A stretch of DNA of 64,000 nt. Origin: Nectonema munidae (taxonomy: Eukaryota > Nematomorpha > Nectonematoida > Nectonematidae). Shown here piece by piece: positions 1-12,000 of the stretch. The position numbers and the translations under genes were made by a program. Position 1 is the stretch's first letter. The number at the start of each line of letters is the position of its first letter. The DNA lies in contig JAUIRK010001030.1 of NCBI GenBank assembly GCA_030549495.1, forward strand, positions 186,001 to 250,000, given 5' to 3'. The notes under the pieces were generated by a model. The model saw only the letters and a program-made list of their open reading frames with translations. It was not told the DNA's origin and searched no databases.

Positions 1-62
1 AGGTAGCAAGGTGAAGAAACAGCTAGAAAAAATGCATCTCAAATACTGTCTCTTGTGCAAGG
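1..62 (+). CDS. KIFAP3: KAP3-like exon, partial at window edge
   Basis: Reads GSKVKKQLEKMHLKYCLLCK in the frame starting at base 2 and ends with one extra base before the donor gtaaag. The next exon supplies the two bases that complete an Ala codon, so the phase matches. It aligns with the KAP3 stretch just before the armadillo block (FKKYQGLVVKQEQLLR). The exon may begin left of the window. Confidence 0.6.
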
Positions 63-3000
63 GTAAAGCTCCTCATTTATTTTAAATTCATAACTCATTT
101 GTCCCGAACTCATTTTTAAATGACGAAGACGATTCCTTGATTGCTCTTTCATGCACAATTGGGACCCCGCAGTGTCTGCTTTAAGTTATATTAAAACTCA
201 TTCAAAAAGAAAAGTAGGCGATTAGTGTTTGCAAAGCCAATGCCTGAAAGAAGGGTTAATGTAGTTTTATGTCAATTTACTTAATCCTTAAAGGAATAAA
301 ACCCTCTCCTGTTTTGGAAAATCGATCGTTGTGATGAAAAGTTTATTAGAAAATCTTCATTAATTGTTTCAAAAATATCTTACCCATTTTGATTCCACCG
401 CATTTTAAATGACACAGACGATTCCTCTATTTTAACGCAGTTTATATTAACCCTTTGAGTACCAGTGGGACCCCAGTGTCCCAAGAAATGAAAATCGTTT
501 GTTCTGAATATATAAAATTCCATTGAAAAAAAAGTAGACGAATAGTCTTTAAAATTTCCCTCCTCAAACAATTAAATTGCGTAATGTCGGCTTCTCTTTC
601 TCGGATCAAATGTATTAACTCTATGAGGGAGGGGATTTTTAAGAGCCTGCTTTTTTTCAATGGAATTAAATATATGCAATTTTTACTTTAAGTGTGTCCT
701 TTTCCAATTTCTAATTTAAGTAAATATAATAGGAAAATTATTATTTTCTTAATATTCACAAAAAAAAGATTGAATTATCAGTTAGATCCGTACCAAATAA
801 ATCTTTTCAAATTCACTAACAAATTTGAAAACTGACTGAAAATTTATAAAGATACCTTATAATACTTTTTATTTTTGGATATGCCATAATAAGACCACAC
901 TCCCCGGGATGCTTCTGAGACCAAACGCTTTTTTTTAAACATCTCCATCCTTTCAGCGCTTTTTAAGGCGGGCTTCATTTTTATTTTTGTAAAATCTGAA
1001 ATTGTTGACTCTGGCCGTTAACCGGTTTATACGAATCCTCTGCTTTACATTAGATATATAATCTGATTTCAATTCTTCTCTTTTGAGAAGGGCTTTTATT
1101 CGAAGATGCAAGAACCATTTTTAAGGAATACACGGTAGTAATATTGCATGCATGTAAATATAAAAGTGTTTTTAAATATTAAAATGGAAAATTGTTTCCA
1201 TACACATTCTAGTTATAATTCTTGCTCTCTTTGCGGACTATCATTTCATTTACTGCCACTAAATGTGCTTAAACTTTCAAGGCCCAGCTGTGCAAAACAA
1301 GAGTTACGAATTAGTCGTGGTTATAACACTTTGAGGATGAAATGTCTCACTCGGTATCATCATTTAAAAGTAAACGCGTATTTCCATTTTTTTGAGCTCT
1401 TTAATGAGATTATCACTTTAAAACAGGGGTCCTCAAACTTTTTAACCCGTCGACCCCTTGATAGATTATTTGCTATCTCCTCCACCCCCAGATAACTTTA
1501 ATAAAAATTTGAAATCATTTTTTGCATTTCTGATGATGAGAAATATATGAAAATTTACCCTTAAAATAATATTTTATCTGTAAATATACTAATACATAAG
1601 TTTCATGAATAACTCGTTTTTTTTCTGCCTAGAAATTTAATTGATTCTCCATAACATAACCAACTCCCTTCAAAGACTATGTAATAACCGACGCCTTGAA
1701 AACTCTCGTCAACCCTGGGTATCTATATCGACCACTTTAGGGAACTCTGCTTTAAATTAATCAATTTATGTTCCAGAATGGAAGAATCGAAAATGTTTAC
1801 CTATATTAAAAATTTTTATTAAATCATTATAAAAATGAAACAATCTTTCTTAAAATTTTATTCTTCAATATAGAAAGAAAGGAATTTACTACTTAAGACA
1901 TTGTGAGGATATGATACTTCATGTGTTTTCTTTATATTCAGTATAGGCTTCTTCTTTTTTAGCAAAAAATGTCAACCAAATAAGTAGAGTTGATCTTGAG
2001 AGTAGGTTTGATCAAATACAAATATAAATACTTTTGAAAACTAAAAAGGAAAATATAAATACTTTCGGTCACTATGACCTTCTTCAGATATATATGACGT
2101 AAAATTTATTCAGCGTTTTCAATTTATTTTCTTTACAACTTTTATTTATGAAGACTCAGCGCCATTTTATTTACATAAATACTTTTGTTTGGGGTTTCCG
2201 AAAATATCAAATAATTTTGTTCAAAATACAAGTATAATACTTGTTTAAAAGAATGTAAATTCTTTTAATTTCAAATTCTAAATTAAATAAATAATATTAC
2301 CTAATTTACTTTATTTTAAGTTTTACAAATCACAATTCATAGTTGCATTTTATCAATTGATCGGAAAGTTTCCGGGGCGGGCTGTGCTTTCTCAGGTGTG
2401 TAAATATTACCAGATTTAATAAACACTCTTTCTGATGTTGCACTGCATGGCAAAATATTTTTCGCAAGTTTTAAGTTGAAGCATTTTCATCTTGCCAGTA
2501 CTTCAGTCCTTTGATTGATATCAAAAGGCAGAACACGTTTCAAATTTTTGGATTTGATAAAGATGAAAGGGTCATATAAGCTATAACTAATTCTCTTCTA
2601 AACACTTTTTTGTAACTATTTTATTTGGTGAGCCCTAAATGGGGATTGTCTATAAACCTGTAAATATATTTGTTTATAAAGATAAAAGATTATTATATTT
2701 TTTTCTTTTAAAGTTATATTTTTAAATTAAATGTTTACACTAATGATACTTTGGAAAAAAAATTAAGTGTAATAAAATACATTTTTTTAACAGTGGTAAT
2801 TTCAGTAGTCAAAAGTTTTGAGGCAAGACATTATATTAAATCTGAAGTTAACAAAAGCATAAATAATGATTAGTTTTGCTAAAATATTATTAAATAAATT
2901 TATAAAAAGAATTTGTATGAAATAATTTCCTTAAAAATTCAAGAAGCAGCCATGGGTGATCGTTTTTCAAGTTGATCCCAAATGGGGCTCATGGCAGGCA

Positions 3001-6000
3001 ATGGGTTAATAGACTCATGAATCATTTGATATACTTGATAAGCATCATAAACTTGTAAATAATGGTTCTCCCTTCTTTCCAGATAATCGCTAAATCAAAC
3101 AGTGATTTTATACGTCAAATATTTTTACTTCAAATTCCAAAATACATATTCAAATACCTTTGTTCTATATTGTAAAAATATAAATACAAATACAAATGTA
3201 TTTGATCCAACCCTACTATCGAGATAACCTGTCATAAAAATAATTGGATTTAATTCGAAATCGACATTCATGAATCCTGGCAGTATATGAAAGTCTGAAT
3301 TTTTTTTGAAATGTATGTCTAAATAGACCAAGTTCCATAAAGGTTTTATGGTAAAATATAAAACAAGAATATAAATTTATGTGTGCTTTGGATTTTAAAT
3401 TTTTTTAATTTTTTAATCTATTTTAAAAATGTAGATTTAATTTCTAAAGGCCATTTCAAAACTCCTAAAATATGTTCTTCATTTGTTAACTTCTAAAATT
3501 TTACAAAATTTAGAAAACTTACAAAAAGGAACCCTGAATGTACAGCTATTAATTAAAAATTAATCATTGACCTAATAACTTGAACTTTTTTTACACAATC
3601 TAAGACTCTAAAGAAGTTTTAAAAGAAGTGCTATTAAAAAACAAAAGTTGGCTTTTAACTGCAGTAGTGATGAGGAAAAACACGGGTTTTATATAAGAGA
3701 GAGTGTGTGGCTTGTATAGGCCATATGGTTATGCACAGCACTATGGATACATTTGGCCCTGGTGAGAACCTAACTCTGTAAAGACAAAAAGGCTGTCTTC
3801 GATTTTAATCCAGCGATCCTGTTTAATGGTTTTTCAATTTTTTAGCTTGCTTCAGAATACTTATTTATGCGAGCGAGCATCCTCATAGTGAGTCCAGAGT
3901 CCTGAACAATGAATTACTTTCGCCTATGATCACCCTCCTCTCTGAATCAAAGGATAGAGAGGTGATATCCCTTGCACTTGAATTAGCTGTCAAACTTTCT
4001 GTTTATGAAGAAAGCAAAGAAAAGATGGTATTTAAATCAATTTTATTCTAGAGATGTATCGGATATCCGCATATGCGAATCATTCGCAAAAAATTTTACA
4101 TCCTCATCCACGGATTTTTTTCATGTTAACATCCGCATCCGCAATTAAAATCGTTACATTATAGCTACTTTTCTAATTTTTACATTATAGCTACTTTTCT
4201 CGATCCGAGATTCAAAAGTAAATTTTTCACCAATTTTTAAAAACAAATAAAATAAATGAAGTTTATACCTCTTTGGATGAAGCTATGGACTCTATTCTAA
4301 ACTCTAGTAGTGAAGAAGAAAACGAGAAAGAAAATGAAGATAATGAAGCTTTTAATGAAGAAATAACGAAGTATCAAAAAGAAAAAAGAATTAATGGCAC
4401 GGCTACTCAAAGCTTAGATTGGTGGAAAACTAAAGAAGAATTTCTATTTTTATCAAAAATTGCATTTCATACCTTACCTGTCCTCCTAGCACTGTTCAAA
4501 GCGAGCAGCTCTTTAGCAGCCCCGGAAATATTTATACTGTCAAAAGAAAGAGATTACTAGGGGAAAAAGTAGAAAAACTGTTATTTCTTAAAAAAAATTT
4601 ACCTGTAATTAATAATGATTATTTTAAATAAGATTTTCCAATTATTCTGATTTTTACATTGGTTGATTAAAAAACAGTAAAAATGTAAAAAAGGCATTAA
4701 AATAGTAAGATATTATAAAAGATAAAACATAATTTTTTAAAAATATTTTATATTCGCATAAAAATTTATTTTGGATATCCGCACCCGCGGATGTAAAACA
4801 CATCCGATAGATCTCTATTTTATTCCTTCTCATCAAGTATAACTATATATATATATTTGGTGTTACGACTTTTAATCACCCATCATCCAATCACTAAGGC
4901 ACTTCACCATTCGAGAATTAATCCCCTGGAGAGTTGATCGTTGTTCATTGATCACGATAAAGATTATCACATGTTACATTTTGAAAGTCGTGAAGATGAA
5001 GTGTCACTTAACCCAAAATTACTTGTATTCTGACGAATATTTGACACGTGTGAACAACTGATATCGGCCATTCTACCCTCTTTATCAAACAGTTTGATCA
5101 AATCATTTTTTTCAGAAAAAATATTTCCCTATTTCAAAATTTAGTAAAGAAATACGGGAGTTTTTTCAGGATTTTTTGCGTATGACAAAGAACGTCTTTA
5201 GTTCCAAAACTGTTCGTGATGTGATCAGGAAGATGAAAAATGTGAGCTAATAGTTTAAAAAAAATTAATATTCAAACCAAAAAATTGGCATTTAAAAAAA
5301 GTTTTAACTACACATTTTCTATTGAAAGATTTGTGAATTATAATAAAAAATGAAGAAGATAAAATATTTTCACCCTTCCAATTTTTATCTTTGGCTTGTA
5401 ATTCCTTTGATTAAATAAAATTCCTTCAAATTTCTCTCTTTTGTCAATAAATTTTTCGATATTATAAAATTGTATATAACAAAATTTATAAGTGATAGAA
5501 ATGAAATTTAACATTTAAAAAATTTACTGAAATGAGCGTAATGAAAGATTATTGACTTTATAGACCTAAAAAGTTTTCATTTAACTAGCCACCCAATTAA
5601 CTTTTTTACTAAACAGCTATCCAACTGATGAATAAACTGACCCCTAACTAATAATAAACAACCATATATATAACTAAAAGAATTACATTATAATATTCAT
5701 GAATTTATCACTAAGAAAGCCAACTTTTTGTACCTAAAAAAGCACGTTGGATGGTATACGACCCCAAAAGACAGAAATACAAAAATTTTAAATTTTTGCT
5801 ATAAAATACTGCAAAACTTTGTTTTACTTAAAAAAATGCGTCGAGGTAAAAATTAAATTATCTTAATTCAATATATTATATTAAATTTAACTTAAATGTA
5901 ATGTCTGAAAACCTTGCGAATTGCAAATAATTCTTTTTAACTAAAAAAAGGCTGAAAAGGGTTAGGTATTCTATGCTATCCCTTGCCTTTTCTAGTGCTA

Positions 6001-9000
6001 AGATGAGAACAAATTTTGTTTGATTTTTAGTCTGTTTTAGCTACTTTAATGATTAATTTGACACAAAAACAAACAACAGAATACCTATAGACACTATTCA
6101 TTTAGCTGTCAACTAAATGGTAAAAATGCAGCATTTCTTTCTACCCAGTCAATTTCCGAGAAGCATCTATATCTATATCTTTACTCCTATACAATATGCG
6201 AAGTAAAATTGCAAAGTAAAACTTTTTGAAGTTACTATGACAGATGAAACACACTTACACCTTTGTTTCAAACTTTTTCTATTTTTCACACTCGACTATA
6301 AGTTGAAGTTGAAGGTATTGTTATATTTTAATAAAAAATACTCGATACTAAAATTAAGTAATCACTATAATTCTATTTATCATATCACTATAACTAATTT
6401 TAAATATTGGGAGTGAAATTAGCGATCACTCGAAATTTTGTATCTTTTATTTGGTATAAAACATAAACTAGCATAAATTGAACTATTAAGCTTAACGATG
6501 ATGATTTCCATTTCATTTAAGGTTGGCTAGTTATTTAGTTTCGATACAACAAGGTCTTGGGTTCGATCCAGATACACGCATTCTTTGCTCATAGTTTGAC
6601 ACAAGCAGCGCATTGCGTCTTGTCGATCAAAACACTTCAAATCCTACCTTACCTTATAATACAAACTCAAAAAAACTGCTAAAGACATTATTTAAAGCAA
6701 GGTTTTTCATAATGTCTAGTATGGATTATATTTTGTGCACCAAAAATGGGGGACTTTACTGAAAATGTGTATAAAAATGAATTATTATCATTCCTCTTAA
6801 GATTCAATTGGGAATAGTGACAACACTTTCTACATCTTCGTCCTCTCTTTTTGCGAGTCACAGAGATCTCGTCACTACTTGCACTCTCTTGCACAATCTT
6901 TCCTTTGATTGGAAAGCAAGAGAAGAAATTGGAAAGTCTGCTTGCCTTGTGAATTTAATCCACACGATGGGTAAGATCCTTCAACTTGCATTAATCCCTT
7001 AAGGATCTTTAAGATTTTTAAAAACGAATCGTCAGTTTGCCTTTTTCATAGAGCTTCTTATTTTATGTCTGACTGACGTTTCATTCTGCCTGAAAGTATT
7101 AGCGCTTTAAATCAACACTTTCACAAACTATAAAAAGATAAGACTCCTACGTAATTGAGTGTTGTGGACTGTGTATACAGCTTCCACTTACGGTGCAGTA
7201 TTAAAAAAATTAAGAGGAAGGACAGATCTTTTTTTCATTTTAAACATGGACATCAATAAACAGAGATTTATTATCATTTTCTTTCTTTCTTATCTGCACA
7301 ATGAGCGGAAACGAATATCACATGGAAAATGTAAACCTTTGCAGGGTAGGCAATTGACTTGTTTCATCTTGAGAAAGGTAAAAAATAAATGCATGTGTAA
7401 AAGCATCAAAACAATTTCTTCAAAAAAATCCCTTTTTTAAGATACTATTTAAAAATGGGAAAAAACGTTGTGAAGGAAAATCAAAAATTGGGAAGACAAA
7501 CCCGAAACTTAAAGGTCACATCGAAGGAAGAATGATTAATATTGAGTGAAAATTAATCCATTTGCCTTTTAACTTTACATTTATCGAATAAGTTATGTAG
7601 AATATAGGGGCGTTAAGTAGAAAAATGGCCAAAAATTAGGGCGTAAAATAGAAAAGGTGGGGAAACACTTTTGTAAAGGATGTCTCCTTACTCCTAACCT
7701 TTATAAGGTTGTGTATGTATTATTGTATGTTCTTACTTCGTTTAGACGTGTTGGAAGAGAACGAGGCATGCTTAGGAGTTTTCTATCATTTGAGTTGTGA
7801 TGCTTATACAATCCAATACCTTAACAATACTTCCTTTCTGAACAAGGTTAGTTATATGCCTTTTTTATACACGCACTCTATCTAACAAATTGAAGGTTGA
7901 AACAAAAATGAACAATCATTGTTCAATACAATACAACATGCATCAACCCCTTTAGCCCTGTTCTAGTATAAACGATACTTGATGGTTTTTCGTAGGTCGC
8001 CTTGAGGAGCTCAATTGCCTGGTCAAAACTGGAACAACCCTCAATAATGTCTGCAGCAAATGTTCCAAGATACAAGTAAAGAACTTCAAGCTTGTTAGGA
8101 CTGAGCGAATCAATGACAGACAAATAATATGTAAAGTTCCTGTGCCAAAGTTTAGAAGCCTGAGTATCGCCAGAAGATGTATAAAATTTTGTCCATAGAA
8201 GAAATGAGCTTTTGCTGAATAAATTGATGTAAAATTGGCAGAAAAAGAAAACCCTAACAAAGCTTTATTCAGCAAAAAGAGAATATTGAAATAAACACAG
8301 AAGTCATAGTGTTTATACACTTTTTTTCACAAAATAGCATTCAAATTAGTCAACAAAAATCAGAATAGAATGAGGAAAACCTTGGAGTTAGAATAGAAGC
8401 CAAATGCTCGCAATGCTCACACGTTAGAATAGAATGAGGAAAAACTTGGAGTAAAGTAAAATTATAATAGAAGCCAAATATTCGCTCGCAATCTTCACAC
8501 CACATGATCTCTACTATAAATTAAAAAAAGCGTAAAGTTGAAAAAAACTCCCAATCAGTGTTGCCATTATCTAACATCCCAGCACATTGTTTTTATTAAA
8601 AGGTTCCAGAAAATACAAAAGGTTCCAAAAAGGTTCTAACAAAAATCTTGAATAAATTTTTATTTTAAATAAAAGATAGAAAAATTATAATTCATTTAGA
8701 CTATTTTTTTTAGAAATTGATCAATAAGTCCAGATTTTCGCGTGTTTATTTTTGAATTTAGTTGAATCAAATCAATATTTTTTTTGAGTTCTTCATTTCT
8801 TTTAGTCTGAGCTGCTTTAAGAAAACTATATGCTAAATGAATAGAAGTTGGATTTTTAGAATGAATAGCATCTTCAAGTCTTTTTGAAGCTTTATCAAGT
8901 AAACTATTGGTAGCTTTCTGAACGATTTCATATTCACAACTTTTTTCTTCGTAGTGCATTTCAATCTCCTCAATTTTAACTTTTTTTGACTTAAAAATTC

Positions 9001-12000
9001 GCCAGATTTCTTCTGATCTCTGTTTTGCACTTTCTTGTTTTCGCTTCTCAATTTTATTCTTTTTATCTATTTCCAAATTATCTTTTTACTTTCGATAAGC
9101 ACTTTTGCCTAAATTAAGAAGTTCGCGAGTTAAAGGAACAGCATAGGGTCTGTTATCAAAATACTGCAATCCCCTTCTCACAACCAAACGCGCATTCATA
9201 GATTTCAAAGACAAATTACTTTTATCATCAGTTAAAATTCTTTTTGAAATTGAAAACTGTCTTTCAACATTGGCGTTACTATGCGAAACGCATAAAGCAG
9301 CTTTAACTATGCTCATTAATACAGGATACTTGGGCATTCCGAAAGAAGTTTTGATTGAAAATATATACCTCCAATAAAAATCGACTCTATCTTTTGTATA
9401 TTTTTCAAGAATAGTCTCAGTCTGCAAAACCTTCCATTCATCTATCAAAACTTCTGTATCAGCTTTTTGAGGCAAAATGCTAGCAAGTTTTTCAATGTCA
9501 CTTAAACTAGAAAAATGCGATCTTCTATCTGGAGAAAGACAACGAAAGCACTTGATTAATTCATCGCACAATAGAGATGATTTTAATATGTAAAAGCAAG
9601 ACTCCTTATAGAAAGAAAAACATTTTTTCATAAAATTCGTGACTATAATGGAATCAATACCCAGTTTATTTAATTTAATTTTAATTTCTTCACAAAATAT
9701 CATTTTTTTTGGATCAATAAAAAAGTTTTCTAATTCATTTTCAACAGAATTTAGAAACTTTTTTAAAATTTCTTTTATGGAGAAATTCTTTTCTATAGGG
9801 GTTTCTAAAATTCTGTTTGCTAATGTGATGGTTAGATTTATAATTTCTTCATAAATAAGATGAATTAATGGCTCAGTGTTCTGAAACTTTCTGTTAAGTT
9901 TTTCAAAAACCTGTATTGCTGAATTAATAAAAAGAAGTTCGACTTTGAGAGTTGGAGTATTCAGCTGTTCAACAATAAACTTGTAATAAAAATTTGATTT
10001 TGCGGACTTGCAATTATTTGGAACGAAAACTAGAAAATATTTTTTAAGAACATCCCATTGTTCCAATATTTTTTTAACTGAAACACCAAGAGAAATCCAT
10101 TAATTGTCAGTGTGCTTCTTTAGCTTTGATATTGGGTAGTTTAATTCTTCTTGTACTTTGTGAAAATCCTCATAACGAGTAGGCCATCCTTTAAAGTATT
10201 TGTAAACAAAAGTTAAAAAAGAAGAAATTTTTTCATTCAAAGCCTTTATGCCTTTTGAAAACGCATTGTGAATTACATGCAACTGACATGTTCCAGCATT
10301 AAAAAGAGCTTTTCCTCTACAAATTTTCACTGTTTCATTAATAAGGGAAAAAACTTTTTTGTTAACATTGGGACCATCACTGAAAAGTGTAATAAAATTT
10401 TCAAACGTTAAATTGTTTGCATTAACAACATTGATAATTGATTCTGATATAGTTTCACTTGGAGCATGGCCTAAATGCAAACTTTCTAGATGAAACGAAC
10501 AAACCTGATGAAGAATGCTTGACCAAAATCTTATCATAATTTCTAGCTCTTTTTTATCTTCTAAGTTAGTTGTTTCATCATAAGAAATAACAAAACTTTT
10601 ATCTTTAGCGTCATCCAAAATCATTTTTTTAAAATATGGACCCAGTGCTTCTGTTAATAAATAGCTTGATTTAGTAGAGCCTAGTGAAAATTCTTTTGGT
10701 ATTTTTCCTGGAAACATGTACTGTAAAGTTTCAGCTAAATCATTATTTGAACGTAATGAATAATTTGACAAAATACTCTTAAGCATCCAAATAAGTTCAG
10801 CTTTTGTTGCTTCATCTCGTTTGCAGAATAAGTATAATTTAGTCTGATTACAAGCTTTTTCAGGAATCGTAGAAGTAGATGCAACTTGATCTGATTTTGA
10901 AACAGTTTCTAAAGTGCATTGAAGAATATCTGAACGTTCCACAGTTGTTTTTTTTATGTTTTTCACTGTTAGAGTGATTCATTATTCCTTGAATTCCTTT
11001 TTTCTTAATACTGATAGAAACTTTACAAATATTACAAAAGGCTTCTTCATCATTCTTTCGAATACACCAAAAATCAATTGTTTTACCAGATGCATCTTCT
11101 TTTTTGAGCCAGTCATTATTAAACTTAATATTGCGTCCCATTTAAAAAAATTTACTATCTAAACTGAAATCAAAATATAAAAAAATAAATCATTTAAAAA
11201 TGTATGCAACATAAATTTAAATTGAAATTTTTTTATAATCAAAAACTTTTTTGGAAAATAACAAGATTATTAAAATTTTTCTATTTAAATCTTTCATCTA
11301 CAAAAACTTCTTTAAATTTCCAAAGTATTTAGATCAATATTTAAACAAAAGCAACCTTAAAAATACAGTTAATTCGTTAAAAGCCCAATTACAAAAATAA
11401 CAACTAGATAAATATATGCAAATATCAAAATTTTAAATAGAAACACAAGAAAATAAAATAAATCAACTTACATACTGATGTTAAGTATATAAAAAAGTAA
11501 TTCCTGCAACTTTCTGAGAAGTCTAACAAAAATAAAAAGCAATCAAGTTTGTTTTCATATTGTAAAGGGAAATACCTTTACATATTATGGCCCTTTTTGT
11601 AGTGTATCACATAACAAAGAGAAGAGTGTAATTAAATCAAAACACATACTTGAGAATATAAAAAAAATAATATAAGCAAGCAAGACATTGAGCAAAACTT
11701 TATTTCATTTTTATAAAAGTACTTCATAAAAAGTAAGTAAAGCCGAAAGTGTTTCGTCATTTAATCCGTTTCTTATTTTTGTCTTGAAGCATCCCATTGA
11801 AGAAAATACTCTTTCTGGTAGAGATGTTGGCTTTATTGTTTTCAGGGCACTGTAAACTAGTTCCAGCTTTTCTGATCTTTTTTTATATTCTTTGAAGAGA
11901 AAAAATTCTTTTTTGATAGAACTTAATAGTGTTTCATCATCATGTTCAAAACGTTGTTCATTTTTGTGTTTCCCCATGATTTCATTCATTGATTTCATTT

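Noticed and set aside
1148-1495. 115-codon plus-strand frame in the first KAP3 intron
   Set aside because: Its last third is the hAT MITE end and the rest has no domain or splice support.
6510-6660. tRNA-like head (TGGCTAGTTATTTAG and GGGTTCGATCC) suggesting a SINE
   Set aside because: The B box is one base short, no cloverleaf forms and no tail or target copies were found.
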